NCBI GenBank assembly: GCA_008933635.1
Contig: WBUQ01000026.1
Coordinates: forward strand, 1-37,795
Direction of reading: 5' to 3'
From: Desulfobulbaceae bacterium
GTDB taxonomy: Bacteria > Desulfobacterota > Desulfobulbia > Desulfobulbales > Desulfocapsaceae
DNA: 37,795 nucleotides
In this document: positions 1-8,609 of the stretch, one piece after another
How the letters are laid out: each line of letters starts with the position of its first letter
How positions within the stretch are numbered: position 1 is the stretch's first letter
Position numbers and translations under genes: made by a program
Notes under the pieces: generated by a model
The model's input: the letters and a program-made list of their open reading frames with translations, nothing else
Databases searched by the model: none
What the model was told of the DNA's origin: nothing

Positions 1-1
1 G

Positions 2-685
2 ACCAAGGGCGTTGCCGTCATCGACAATATCGCCATCATGAAGCACAGTGCCGCCGCCGACATTCGTCTCGAGGGGAACCTGATCCTCGAATTTCCCGGC
101 AGCGACGCGGCGGAGGTAGCGGAAACCATCGCCAACCTCGACTTCGTACTGCCCTTCTCCCCCCTCGGCAGGGCGGTCTTCTTCCTCGGCGCCGGCTCAC
201 CTATCCACCGCAACCCCGTGGAATATGGGATCAGCGGGCTGAAACCGCACCGCAGGAACATGGCGCTCATGCCGCCGGAGATAGCCAGGGATATCGGTGC
301 GCAGGTGATGGACTATCGGGGCGGACGTCTCAGGCAGCGACGGCTCTGGCGACCGGTTGCCGACAAGATCGATGCCTGGCACGCCTTCCACCGGCAGCGG
401 CAGACGGCCACGAAACCGGCGCTGAGCTACCGGGATGGCGGCGATTTTCTGATCATCCGCCAGGAACGGATCGATGGCCCGCCGCTGCAGCATCGGCTGC
501 GCGGGCTTTCCCGCGAGATCTACCTCCACTGCGACCAGATCAGGACAAGAGAACAGCTGCAACGGCGATTTCACATGATCTCATCCACCTCGCTCGAGCG
601 TTTCCTCGACGACCTGCACCGCAAGCGACTGCTGTTCCGGGACGGCGAAAAGGTCCTCGCCCTCGCCATCCGCCAGAGATCGTGA
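2..685 (+). CDS. RiPP maturation radical SAM protein (B12-binding type), C-terminal part, cut by window edge
   Basis: The reading frame is open to the left edge; the ATG at 38 is internal, not a start. The visible part resembles the C-terminal half of the 'ribosomal peptide maturation radical SAM protein 1' family (B12-dependent radical SAM C-methyltransferases that modify ribosomal peptides). The clearest matches are a strand ending NLILEFPGS and a segment reading FVLPFSPLGRAVFFLGAGSP followed by IHRNPVEYGI. The cobalamin domain and the CX3CX2C cluster would lie upstream, outside the window. The last ~90 residues (RTREQLQRRF...LERFLDDLHRKRLLF) look like a small winged-helix tail, common in this family. 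No precursor peptide is visible downstream. Family assignment is from remembered sequence pattern, so moderate confidence. Confidence 0.65.
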   Translation, partial: TKGVAVIDNIAIMKHSAAADIRLEGNLILEFPGSDAAEVAETIANLDFVLPFSPLGRAVFFLGAGSPIHRNPVEYGISGLKPHRRNMALMPPEIARDIGAQVMDYRGGRLRQRRLWRPVADKIDAWHAFHRQRQTATKPALSYRDGGDFLIIRQERIDGPPLQHRLRGLSREIYLHCDQIRTREQLQRRFHMISSTSLERFLDDLHRKRLLFRDGEKVLALAIRQRS

Positions 686-731
686 GCTGCCGAGGATCAG
701 GGAGGATGGCCGGCGGCACGTCACTCTCCTG

Positions 732-760
732 GGGACATCATCCTCCACATCAGGTACAAT
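732..760 (+). promoter_or_regulatory. Possible sigma-70 promoter for the S1-domain gene
   Basis: GGGACA at 732-737, a 17-base spacer, and TACAAT at 755-760. The gap 686-936 holds no plausible gene, and this would give a leader of about 170 bases before the ATG at 937. Confidence 0.35.
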
Positions 761-936
761 AGACAGTCGCCATTGCCGACAGACAGAATGCAAGACCCTG
801 CCGGCGAGATGGCACTATGCAGCCAGGAAAAACAGCCCCACGCTGACGGCAGTCCCTGTCGCAGCGGCAGCGGATCTCCGCTGACAGCTCCAGCCCGGGG
901 CACCACCACCAATCAGCAGCAGCCAACAGGTATACC

Positions 937-2139
937 ATGAGCATGACAGAAGACAGTTTCGCGGACCTTTTCCAGCAGGAAGAAAAGAAACAACTGCGGC
1001 GCATCGCCCCGGGCCAGAAGATTAACGCGACTATCGTCGGGATCAGCGGTGAATCGGTTTTTCTCGAGGTCGGCGGCAAGAGCGAAGGGGTAATGAACAG
1101 TTCCGAGATTACCGACAGCGAGGGACAACTGACCAAGACCGTCGGCGACACCATCGAAGTCTACTTCCTGAAAAACCGTTCCGGAGAGAATCTCTTCACA
1201 CGGCGCGTCGGTTCCGGTTCTGACGCCGATCACCTCGAAGAGGCCTGGCGCAGCGCCATTCCGGTGGAAGGACTGGTAAAGGCAGAGGTGAAGGGCGGGT
1301 TCGAAATCACCCTCGGCGCCAACGTGCGGGCCTTCTGCCCCTATTCCCAGATCAGCCTGCGGCGGAGCAGCGACCCGGCCGCAGAATTCATCGGCACCCG
1401 CCTGCCTTTCAGGATCAGCCGATTCGATGAAGGCGGACGGAACATCGTCGTGTCCGCCCGGGCCATCCAGGAAGAAGAACGGGCCGAACGCCGGGATCAG
1501 CTGAAATCCTCGCTGCAGGAAGGACAGTGTGTCGAGGGGACCATCACCTCTCTCCGCGATTTCGGGGCCTTTGTCGACATCGGAGGCATCGATGCCCTGA
1601 TCCCGGTTTCGGAGATCGGCTGGAGCCGGGTCGACAATGTCGGCGACCATCTCAGCGTCGGCCAGGTGGTCAGGGTCATCATCAAATCCCTCGACTGGAA
1701 CAAGGATCGCATTTCCGTGAGCCTGCGGGAGGCGATGGCCGACCCCTGGGAAAATATCACCCTGCAGTTCCCGGAAGGGAGTATCCGGCAGGGCCGGGTG
1801 GCCCGCCTCACCCCATTCGGCGCCTTCGTCACCCTCGCCCCGGGGATCGACGGACTGCTCCATATATCGAAGCTCGGCGGCGGGCGCAGGATCCATCATC
1901 CTCGTGAGGTGCTGGAGGAGGGGCAGGATATCGATGTCAAGATCGAATCGATCGACCCGGCCGGTCGCAAGATGAGTCTGGCCCCGGCCGACTATGTCTC
2001 GCCGGAGGCCGTCGAGGAGAAGGAGCAGCAGGAATACCGCAGGTATGTAGAGAAGAGCAGTCGGGGCGCTTCAGAGGCCAAAACCGGCAGTCTGGGCGAA
2101 TTGCTGAAGGCCCGGCTGGCCGAGAAGAACAGGAAATGA
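937..2139 (+). CDS. S1 RNA-binding domain protein (four S1 repeats, ribosomal protein S1-like)
   Basis: A 400-residue protein with four consecutive S1 (OB-fold) RNA-binding domains at roughly residues 25-95, 108-180, 197-268 and 280-350. The third (EGTITSLRDFGAFVDIGGID) and fourth (GRVARLTPFGAFVTLAPGID) carry the classic G-x-FGAFV-D/G core; the first two are more divergent. The C-terminal 50 residues are charged (EEKEQQEYRRY) and probably disordered. It is shorter than the six-domain RpsA of proteobacteria and closer in size to S1-like proteins of Gram-positives, so it is probably a second S1-like factor in translation or RNA metabolism rather than the essential RpsA. An ATG two codons downstream (943) is an alternative start. 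It is convergent with rlmB, only 45 bases apart. Confidence 0.85.
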   Translation: MSMTEDSFADLFQQEEKKQLRRIAPGQKINATIVGISGESVFLEVGGKSEGVMNSSEITDSEGQLTKTVGDTIEVYFLKNRSGENLFTRRVGSGSDADHLEEAWRSAIPVEGLVKAEVKGGFEITLGANVRAFCPYSQISLRRSSDPAAEFIGTRLPFRISRFDEGGRNIVVSARAIQEEERAERRDQLKSSLQEGQCVEGTITSLRDFGAFVDIGGIDALIPVSEIGWSRVDNVGDHLSVGQVVRVIIKSLDWNKDRISVSLREAMADPWENITLQFPEGSIRQGRVARLTPFGAFVTLAPGIDGLLHISKLGGGRRIHHPREVLEEGQDIDVKIESIDPAGRKMSLAPADYVSPEAVEEKEQQEYRRYVEKSSRGASEAKTGSLGELLKARLAEKNRK

Positions 2140-2184
2140 TCGGCTGGACGGACGCGGCAGGATACCGCTGCTGCGGATGCCAGG

Positions 2185-2997
2185 TCAGGGCGAGCCGGTG
2201 TTCTGCCGCATGGCCTCGAAGAGGATGACAGCCGCCGCCACCGAACTGTTGAGGGAGTCGAGCGACCCGGCCATCGGGATCGAGATCAGGATGTCGCATT
2301 CCCGTCGGACCAGCGGGCGGATCCCGGCTCCCTCGCTGCCGACCACGACACAGGCGGGAAGACGGAAATCGGTGGCATAGAGCGACTGTGCCGCTCCATC
2401 CTTGACGGCGCCGAACACCCAGGCCCCGGCCTCCTTGATCTTTTTCAGGGCAGCCACCAGGTTCGTCACCTGGCAGATATCGATATGGGAAACCGCTCCG
2501 GCCGAGGCCTTGACTGCCGTACCGGAGAGCGGCGCCGAACGTTCGCGCGTCAGGATCACTCCGACTGTGCCCGAGGCCAGGGCCGAGCGGATAATCGCCC
2601 CGAGATTGTGGGGATCCTGCAATGAGTCGCAGGCGATCAGCCGGGGCATTTCACCGTTCTGCACCTGCGCTGCAAACCGTTTCAGCAGGTCGTCGAACGG
2701 CAGCAGGGCTGTCTGGCTGGTCCGGGCCAGTACGCCCTGGTGCCGCACTTCGGCCGCCCCTTCGCCGGTCAGGCGCAGGGATTGGACAAGCGTCGTCCGT
2801 ATCCCCTTTGCTTTGGCAATCCCGACAATCTCATCCAGCTTGCCGCTTCGCCGTTCACGATGCAGGATGACCTCCTGCACCCGCTCCGGTTCCTGCAGCA
2901 AGGCCTCGAGGACAGGATGGACTCCCCAGATCAGGTCGTCGCTCATCCTGATCCGCTTTTCAGCCCCTGGCTTGTGTTCTTTCCGGATATCCCTCAT
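2185..2997 (-). CDS. rlmB: 23S rRNA (guanosine-2'-O-)-methyltransferase RlmB (SpoU/TrmH family)
   Basis: A SPOUT-class methyltransferase expected to methylate the 2'-O of G2251 in 23S rRNA using SAM. The N-terminal substrate-binding domain begins at DLIWGVHPVLEALL. The catalytic knot domain shows the three SpoU motifs: DPHNLGAIIRSA (motif 1), VVGSEGAGI (motif 2) and IPMAGSLDSLNSSVAAAV (motif 3). The ATG at 2997 overlaps the gmk stop in an ATGA arrangement, which suggests translational coupling and supports this 270-aa start; an internal ATG at 2946 would start directly at the conserved domain (253 aa) and is a real alternative. It is the last gene of the yicC-remA-gmk-rlmB run. Confidence 0.92.
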   Translation of the reverse strand: MRDIRKEHKPGAEKRIRMSDDLIWGVHPVLEALLQEPERVQEVILHRERRSGKLDEIVGIAKAKGIRTTLVQSLRLTGEGAAEVRHQGVLARTSQTALLPFDDLLKRFAAQVQNGEMPRLIACDSLQDPHNLGAIIRSALASGTVGVILTRERSAPLSGTAVKASAGAVSHIDICQVTNLVAALKKIKEAGAWVFGAVKDGAAQSLYATDFRLPACVVVGSEGAGIRPLVRRECDILISIPMAGSLDSLNSSVAAAVILFEAMRQNTGSP

Positions 2998-3605
2998 CGG
3001 TCCAACCGCAGCATGATCGGGTTGCCGTCCGGCAAACGGTGTGCCTTCGCCCGTTCGGCGAGGATGATGGCCCGCAGCACCTCGGCTGCCTCATCGAGGA
3101 CATCATTGACGATGAGATACTGGTAATCGCGGGCCGCTTCCATCTCTTTTCTGGCGTTCTGCAGACGCGTCCGGAGTTTTTCCTCGCTCTCGGTGCCGCG
3201 GCCGCGCAGACGCCGCTCCAGTTCCTGCAGACCGGGCGGGATGATGAAGATATGCGAGGCCTCAAGCGCCGCCGAACGGCGAACGACTGCCGCCCCCTGT
3301 ACATCGATATCGAGAATGACATCGAGGCCCTGCCCGAGGCGGCCATGGACCTCCTGCAGGCTGGTGCCATAGAAGTTGTCATGGACGAAGGCCCACTCGA
3401 GGAAGCTGCCGCGGTCCCGCATCTCGAGAAATTCCTGCCGGGAGACGAAATGATAATCGATACCGTCCCTCTCCCCGTCGCGCGGCAGGCGCGTGGTATG
3501 CGAAACGGAAAAGGCCAGCCCGGCAATGCCGGTCATGACCTGCCTGAGCAGTGTCGTCTTCCCTGTGCCGGAAGGGGCGGAGATGACAAAGAGCCGGCCG
3601 TTCAT
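2994..3605 (-). CDS. gmk: Guanylate kinase
   Basis: 203 residues, normal length for Gmk, which converts GMP plus ATP to GDP plus ADP. The P-loop is at the extreme N terminus (SAPSGTGKTTLLRQV). It is followed by the GMP-binding segment (SVSHTTRLPRDGERDGIDYHFV) and the lid region with conserved RLRGRGTESEEKLRTRL. The start ATG shares one base with the stop of remA (TGATG), so the two are translationally coupled. The remA-gmk pairing is widespread in Deltaproteobacteria and Firmicutes. Confidence 0.96.
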   Translation of the reverse strand: MNGRLFVISAPSGTGKTTLLRQVMTGIAGLAFSVSHTTRLPRDGERDGIDYHFVSRQEFLEMRDRGSFLEWAFVHDNFYGTSLQEVHGRLGQGLDVILDIDVQGAAVVRRSAALEASHIFIIPPGLQELERRLRGRGTESEEKLRTRLQNARKEMEAARDYQYLIVNDVLDEAAEVLRAIILAERAKAHRLPDGNPIMLRLDR

Positions 3606-3901
3606 CAGAGCTCTCCGTCCCTCATCCTCTCCGACGAGGCCAGTTCGGAGAGCTGGTAACTCGGCTGCATCGCCTGGATACGCTGACTGATGGTATCGGG
3701 CTGTACCGATGAGAGGATGATATGGTTGGAATCCATGACCAGGATCGATCGGGTGCGGCGGCCCTCGGTCACGTCAACCAGCTTCCCTTCTGATTTTGCC
3801 TGCTCCTTCAGCTTTCTGGCCGGCGATGACCCGGTATTGATCACGGCGACAATCCTCTCGATCATGACGGTATTGCCGAAACCGATATTCAGCAGTTGCA
3901 T
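3605..3901 (-). CDS. remA: RemA-like regulatory protein (DUF370 family)
   Basis: A 98-aa DUF370 protein: LNIGFGNTVMIERIVAVIN at the N terminus, the conserved SSPARKLKEQAK helix, then GKLVDVTEGRRTRSILVMDSNHIILSSVQPDTI. In Bacillus the family member RemA is a DNA-binding, ring-forming regulator of matrix and osmoprotection genes; the role in proteobacteria is not established. It lies 50 bases after yicC and overlaps gmk by one base. Its terminal ~15 residues extend slightly past the usual family end. Family call is firm, function is not. Confidence 0.88.
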   Translation of the reverse strand: MQLLNIGFGNTVMIERIVAVINTGSSPARKLKEQAKSEGKLVDVTEGRRTRSILVMDSNHIILSSVQPDTISQRIQAMQPSYQLSELASSERMRDGEL

Positions 3902-3951
3902 CCTGTCCCTCGCTGATCAGTATTAACTCTGGAAATGCATTGACAATGCGT

Positions 3952-4833
3952 TCACTCGATATTCTGTATCTGTTCCCGCATCTTCTCCAACTCCGCCTTC
4001 AGTTCGACGGTCAGGTGGGCGATGCCGGCATCGTTGATCTTTGAAGCCAGTGTGTTGACTTCACGGAGGAATTCCTGAACCAGGAAATCAAGTTTTCGTC
4101 CCACCGCAGCAGACTCTTCGAGAAAGGCGAGGAACTGCTTCATATGGCAGCGAAGCCGGACTATCTCTTCGGTCACATCGGTCTTATCGGCCAGAATCGC
4201 CACCTCCTGAGCCAAACGCCCAGGGTCGAGCTGGACCTGGTCGAGCAGCTTCTCCAGTCGCTCCTGCAGCGTCCGCTGTCTTTGCTGCAGCAACTCGGGG
4301 ATCGCCGCTTCGATGGTCGTGACCGTTGAGCCAAACTGACCGAGCCTGGCCTGCAGATCTTCCCGCAGCAGCCGTCCCTCCTGCAGTCGCATCTCGTCGC
4401 AGTGGCCAAGGGCCTCGCCCACCACAGCCTCCAGTTGCCGCCACACGACCTCGGGGTCATCGCTTTCCTGTTCACGGATGAAGATATCCGGCAGGGCAGC
4501 GAACTGAGCCGCTGTCAGCCGGTCTTCCAGGTCCAGGGCCGAGCACATTTCCGAAAGAGCGAGACGGTAACTGCGGGCAAGCTCAAGGTTGATTTTTACC
4601 TGCCTGAATTCGGAATTCTCGCCGCAGACTGTGACCGCCAGATCGATCCTTCCCCGTTGCAGCCGCGAGGCAAGGAGCTTGCGCAGGGGTTCTTCGAATA
4701 TGGCACAGTTCTTCGGCAGGCGCGTCTTGAGATCGAAATACCGATTGTTGACGCAACGCAGCTCGGCAACCCAGGTTCTCCCCTGGAATTGCAGTTCCCC
4801 CCGACCAAAACCGGTCATGCTTTTAATCGACAT
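3952..4833 (-). CDS. yicC: YicC/YloC family endoribonuclease
   Basis: 293 residues beginning with the diagnostic SIKSMTGFGRGE. The N-terminal YicC domain covers about residues 1-155; the C-terminal DUF1732 part ends with LVQEFLREVNTLASKINDAG and VELKAELEKMREQIQNIE, both family signatures. E. coli YicC is reported as an RNA endonuclease acting in sRNA turnover, and the family is conserved next to gmk. First gene of the yicC-remA-gmk-rlmB run. Its ATG is only about 20 bases from the T tract of the ompH terminator, so it either has a very short leader or is transcribed partly by read-through from pal-ompH. Confidence 0.93.
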   Translation of the reverse strand: MSIKSMTGFGRGELQFQGRTWVAELRCVNNRYFDLKTRLPKNCAIFEEPLRKLLASRLQRGRIDLAVTVCGENSEFRQVKINLELARSYRLALSEMCSALDLEDRLTAAQFAALPDIFIREQESDDPEVVWRQLEAVVGEALGHCDEMRLQEGRLLREDLQARLGQFGSTVTTIEAAIPELLQQRQRTLQERLEKLLDQVQLDPGRLAQEVAILADKTDVTEEIVRLRCHMKQFLAFLEESAAVGRKLDFLVQEFLREVNTLASKINDAGIAHLTVELKAELEKMREQIQNIE

Positions 4834-4852
4834 ATGAGTTCCAATCCGAAAC

Positions 4853-4897
4853 CTGAAAAAACAAAACGATGCAGAGAGACTCCCCCCTGCATCGTTT
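4853..4897 (-). terminator. Intrinsic terminator after ompH
   Basis: An 11-bp stem (4864-4874 with 4887-4897, arm AAACGATGCAG) and 12-base loop. On the minus strand it is followed by a T-rich tract (TTTTGTTTTTTC, about 4866 to 4853). It lies 44 bases after the ompH stop. Confidence 0.8.
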
Positions 4898-4940
4898 GTT
4901 CACAACGCATCATCTGTCTGCCTGGCGGCACGGGCAGTAA

Positions 4941-5480
4941 CTACTTGCCCATGCTCTTGTTCAGCTCCTTGATCATCATGTCGCTGAGATCAATCGCCGG
5001 ATCATTGTAGATGACACCGTTCTTAATATCGAGAATCGCAGTATAGCCGTTTTTCTCGCCATACTTCAGGACGACCGACTCGAGGGCTTTCAGGATCGGC
5101 TCCAACTCCTTGTCCTGCAGCTGTTTGAGTTCAAATCGGGCGTCATCGGTCTTCGCCTGCAGTTCACGCTTCCGTTTCTGAAAATCACGGACTTTATCCG
5201 CTTTGGTTTCTTCGCTCCAGGCCGAGCTCTTTTTCTCAATTTCCGTCTGGAGGGCCTGCAAGGCGTCTTCCTCACCTTTGAACTTGCCCTGCAGTTCTTT
5301 CATTTTCTGCTCGAAACGGGCCTTTCCCGCTTTTCCCGCCTCGCACTGGATGATGATTTTCTGTACGTTCATGACACCGATCTTCATCTCGGCGGCCTGT
5401 ACACCGTCAGCGAAATATCCAGTGAGCATGAAGAACATGCCGACAATCAAAAGCTTTTTCAACACCATTACCTTCTCCAT
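4941..5480 (-). CDS. OmpH/Skp family periplasmic chaperone
   Basis: 179 residues. An N-terminal signal peptide (KKLLIVGMFFMLTGYF... ending near VQAAE) is followed by the Skp start motif KIGVMNVQKIIIQCEAGK, a long charged coiled coil (about residues 50-130, the 'tentacles'), and a C-terminal strand YTAILDIKNGVIYND typical of OmpH. Skp chaperones carry outer-membrane proteins through the periplasm as trimers. The 5480 ATG gives MEKVMVLKK; the ATG at 5468 (MVLKK) has a better placed GGAG and may be the true start. It follows pal by 44 bases on the same strand and is followed by a strong terminator, so pal-ompH is a likely two-gene envelope operon. Confidence 0.88.
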   Translation of the reverse strand: MEKVMVLKKLLIVGMFFMLTGYFADGVQAAEMKIGVMNVQKIIIQCEAGKAGKARFEQKMKELQGKFKGEEDALQALQTEIEKKSSAWSEETKADKVRDFQKRKRELQAKTDDARFELKQLQDKELEPILKALESVVLKYGEKNGYTAILDIKNGVIYNDPAIDLSDMMIKELNKSMGK

Positions 5481-5524
5481 AATACTGAGTTACCTCTCGG
5501 CCTGGATAGAACCACAGAACGGAG

Positions 5525-6019
5525 TTATTCTACGATAACAAAGTCATCACGCCTGTTCTGAGCCCAGGACATCTCGTCTTCCCCATGAAGCAGCAGACGC
5601 TCCTCGCCATAGCTGACGGTGGTCAGCTTGGACTCGGCAACGCCGAGCTCGAGAAGGGCCTTTTTGGCGCTCTGGGCACGTCTCTCGCCAAGGGCCATAT
5701 TGTATTCGTTGGTGCCGCGAGGATCGCAGTTACCCTCGATGCGGACATTCACGGTGCCCTTGTTGATGAAATCGGCGTTCAACTGAATGCGGGAAGTCTG
5801 ATCAGCACGGATGGCGGAATCATCAAAATCAAAATAAACCGGCAGCATACCTTCGGAAGTACGTCCCTCGGAAATGCCGGTGCCTTTGGTATCCAGTGAC
5901 TCTTCTGGAGCTGCGGTTTTCATCGCAGAATCCGTATCAGCCTTCTTACCGCAGCCCGTCAGTGCCAAGACGGACACACAGAGCAATGCGGGGACAACAA
6001 CCTGTAATCTCTTCATCAT
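5525..6019 (-). CDS. pal: Peptidoglycan-associated lipoprotein Pal (OmpA domain)
   Basis: 164-residue lipoprotein. The ATG at 6019 is chosen because AGGAGG lies 7 bases upstream and the protein then begins with a lipoprotein signal sequence ending at the lipobox LTGC (Cys23). After a short linker the OmpA/Pal peptidoglycan-binding domain runs from PVYFDFDDSAIRADQ to the end, with the motif NCDPRGTNEYNMALGERRAQ containing the conserved Asp and Arg that contact diaminopimelate. It anchors the outer membrane to peptidoglycan, normally with TolB. No tolQRAB genes are present here; the gene sits alone with ompH. Confidence 0.93.
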   Translation of the reverse strand: MMKRLQVVVPALLCVSVLALTGCGKKADTDSAMKTAAPEESLDTKGTGISEGRTSEGMLPVYFDFDDSAIRADQTSRIQLNADFINKGTVNVRIEGNCDPRGTNEYNMALGERRAQSAKKALLELGVAESKLTTVSYGEERLLLHGEDEMSWAQNRRDDFVIVE

Positions 6020-6053
6020 CACGAAACCTCCTAAGTTCGATATGATAGTGGAT

Positions 6054-6107
6054 AAAAAAATGGCGGACCGCCCGAATAAAAAAACCCAGCCAGTGAACAC
6101 CACCGGC
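6054..6107 (-). terminator. Two tandem terminator-like hairpins in the pal leader
   Basis: On the minus strand a 7-bp stem (6101-6107 with 6089-6095, one G-T pair) is followed by T7 (6084-6078). A short GC stem (GGCG/CGCC, 6062-6072) is then followed by another T7 (6060-6054). Both lie between the predicted pal promoter and its ATG. They could attenuate pal or end a short leader RNA. Confidence 0.4.
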
Positions 6108-6134
6108 AAGGCCCATTTTTTTTCACTAACGCGC

Positions 6135-6164
6135 TATATACAAAGAATACAAATCGAAATTCAA
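6135..6164 (-). promoter_or_regulatory. Likely sigma-70 promoter of pal-ompH
   Basis: TTGAAT at 6164-6159, an 18-base spacer and TATATA at 6140-6135 on the minus strand. The implied start is near 6128, giving a leader of about 110 bases. Confidence 0.45.
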
Positions 6165-6315
6165 GCAGAATCTACTCCGTACCAACCACCCGATTAAAAA
6201 AAGTAGCTGTACTTCTGAAGTCGCTGTCATACTATTACTGGCACGCCCAGATGTCAAATCCGTTCACCATCTTTTGCAATTTATTTCTTCCCGATTTCGA
6301 GCAAGGCAACTAATC

Positions 6316-8517
6316 ATGAGTTCAGCAGACCATCAACCTCCCAGACAGCCGGAAGCCGATATGATCGCTGCCGGCAAGTTCGGCACATTTTTCGGTATCA
6401 ACCAGCAGACCTTCGATCGTGTCTGGTCCCAGCTGACCGATCCCTCCGGCAACTCCCTGGTGTATATCTCCATGGAGATCGGCGCCGACCCGGATGTATT
6501 CAACCCGGTTCGGGACCGCCTGCTGCTGACTCCCGGGCCTGAGGTCCTTGACAGCCAATGGGCAGCTTTCTATGAAAAATTCGTTCGTGGTCCGCAGAAA
6601 ATCCCTACATACAGTGGCGGACTCGGTGTTCTCGCCGGCGACACCCTGAAGAGCTATGCCGACTGCCATCTGCCGGTCGTAGCCATCAGCCTGCTCTACC
6701 GGAGGGGATATTTTTCCCAGTATGTCGATTCGCAGATCGGACAGATCTCGCAGCATGTCCTGTGGCAGCCGGAAGCAACCCCGTGTCTTTACCAGCTCCA
6801 TGAGCCTGAAGCCCCCGAAAAACCTCTGGAGATCAAGATCCCTTTCTTCAACGAATATAACCAGCAGACTGTCGCCATCGCCCAGGTCTGGATGAAAATG
6901 GAAATCAGCAGCGATCTCGATTTTTTTGTCCCCGAGATCCTGCTTGATTTTGCCCGACCGGAATCACCGAGCCTGATCCGCAACGCCGCCTCACAGCTGT
7001 ACAACGCCGAATCCTCGATGATCAAGGCAATCCAGCGGAGGATGCTGGGAACCGGCATCCTCCCCGCCCTGCGCGCACTGGGTATAACCTCGCGCACCTT
7101 CCACCTCAACGAACAGCACGGAATTGTCCTCGCCATGCAGCTCATCGCCGAAGAACTGACCGCGATGCTGCAGCACCCGCACATCGAACTCGCACGCGAC
7201 GAGCAGATCTTCAAGGCCGCCGAAGCCGTGTCTCAACGGCTCGTCTATACCATCCACACCCCGGTGAAGGCAGGACACGATCGCTTCAACAAATCACTGT
7301 ACGCCGGAATCAATGAAAAATCCTGCCAGAGAATCCTCGACCTCCTCGCCCACGACGACGAGAACCCGCACGCCTACAACTTCACCCACATGGCGATGCA
7401 CGTCAACCGCTCGGCCAACAGCGTCAGCCGATTGCACCGCGATGTCACCCGCAGGCAGTTTCCCCGGTTCGCCAGCAAGATCTCTGCAATCACCAACGGC
7501 GTCCACCACCTGACCTGGATCAGCAGCCAGCGGGCCAGAGTTTTCGACAGCACGCCCCAGCTTTCCGGCTGGCGCCATGATCCCGGCGTCTTTGGCCAGG
7601 CGGGCGAACTGATCGGGGACGACCCATTCAGGGAAAGGCTCAGATCGGCTTGGGAGCAGGATACCCAACAGCTCATCAGCTACGTCAACACCATGCTGAT
7701 CGAACACCGGAACCAGATGAGCACAACCTGGATCGATCCCCCGAACTACCTTTCCACCTTGGGCGATGGCAAAGACCGCCTCGACCCCCGAAGCTTCACC
7801 GTCGGTTTCGCCCGCCGTTTTTCCACCTATAAACGGGCGGATCTGATTTTTCATGATGTGGACCAGCTGTGCGAGATCTGCGTCATCAATAACTGGCCGA
7901 TCAACTTCCTGTACTCCGGCAAGGCTCATCCTGCCGACGAACCCGGCAAGACGGTGATCAAACACCTGCTCGACCGTCAGGAAGAGCTGTATCGCAAAAG
8001 CGAAGGTCTGGTGAAGCTGGTCTTCATCCCCAACTATGACATGAAGATCGCCAAAATGCTGGTCGCCGGCGTCCACTGCTGGCTGAACAGCCCCAAGAGG
8101 CCGCTCGAGGCCTCCGGCACCAGCGGCATGAAGGCGGCAATGAACGGAGTCCCGAACATTTCGATCATGGATGGATGGTGGGTCGAAGGGTATCATGATG
8201 GCGCCACCGGCTGGAAATTCGGCCATGAGGGTGCCGTTGACAGCGCCAGTCTCAGCGAGTCCCGGGAAGAACTCCTCTATTTCGAAGACTCGAGTTCGTT
8301 TTATGAACTCCTGCCATTGATTCTCGATGCCTTTTATGACAAAACGAACTCAAGAATCTTTCTCGACAAGGGGATCAACAACCTGCTGCTCAACATTCCC
8401 ATTTTCAACACGCATCGGATGGCTGCCGAGTACCTCCAGCGGTACGGCCTCGTCCTGCCGGCAGCCCGGACCCGGGAAATGGAGCGCTTCGCGCAACTTT
8501 ACTGTAGTGATATTTAG
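6316..8517 (+). CDS. glgP: Alpha-glucan (glycogen/maltodextrin) phosphorylase, GT35 short form
   Basis: 733 residues from the ATG at 6316 (AAGG about 9 bases upstream); an upstream TTG at 6274 is in frame but less likely. It releases glucose-1-phosphate from alpha-1,4-glucans using pyridoxal phosphate. The PLP region reads EASGTSGMKAAMNG, with the Schiff-base lysine at about residue 606, followed by GWWVEGYHDGATGWKFG. Other signatures are the N-terminal YSGGLGVLAGDTLKSYAD, FHLNEQHGIVLAMQLI, ITNGVHHLTW and VGFARRFSTYKRADLIF. This is the compact bacterial type (TIGR02094-like), not the ~820-aa classical GlgP. It is divergent from pal and stands alone, without other glycogen genes in view. Confidence 0.9.
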   Translation: MSSADHQPPRQPEADMIAAGKFGTFFGINQQTFDRVWSQLTDPSGNSLVYISMEIGADPDVFNPVRDRLLLTPGPEVLDSQWAAFYEKFVRGPQKIPTYSGGLGVLAGDTLKSYADCHLPVVAISLLYRRGYFSQYVDSQIGQISQHVLWQPEATPCLYQLHEPEAPEKPLEIKIPFFNEYNQQTVAIAQVWMKMEISSDLDFFVPEILLDFARPESPSLIRNAASQLYNAESSMIKAIQRRMLGTGILPALRALGITSRTFHLNEQHGIVLAMQLIAEELTAMLQHPHIELARDEQIFKAAEAVSQRLVYTIHTPVKAGHDRFNKSLYAGINEKSCQRILDLLAHDDENPHAYNFTHMAMHVNRSANSVSRLHRDVTRRQFPRFASKISAITNGVHHLTWISSQRARVFDSTPQLSGWRHDPGVFGQAGELIGDDPFRERLRSAWEQDTQQLISYVNTMLIEHRNQMSTTWIDPPNYLSTLGDGKDRLDPRSFTVGFARRFSTYKRADLIFHDVDQLCEICVINNWPINFLYSGKAHPADEPGKTVIKHLLDRQEELYRKSEGLVKLVFIPNYDMKIAKMLVAGVHCWLNSPKRPLEASGTSGMKAAMNGVPNISIMDGWWVEGYHDGATGWKFGHEGAVDSASLSESREELLYFEDSSSFYELLPLILDAFYDKTNSRIFLDKGINNLLLNIPIFNTHRMAAEYLQRYGLVLPAARTREMERFAQLYCSDI

Positions 8518-8609
8518 GCATTCAGTTTATATAGAACAGTTCATCCGTCCGCATCATTCACCCATCCGTCCCGGTCCTGACCGGCGAGCATACATCCTTG
8601 GAGACGTTC

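Noticed and set aside
2140-2184. Terminator between the S1 gene and rlmB
   Set aside because: Only a short GCAG/CTGC pairing and no T tract on either strand.
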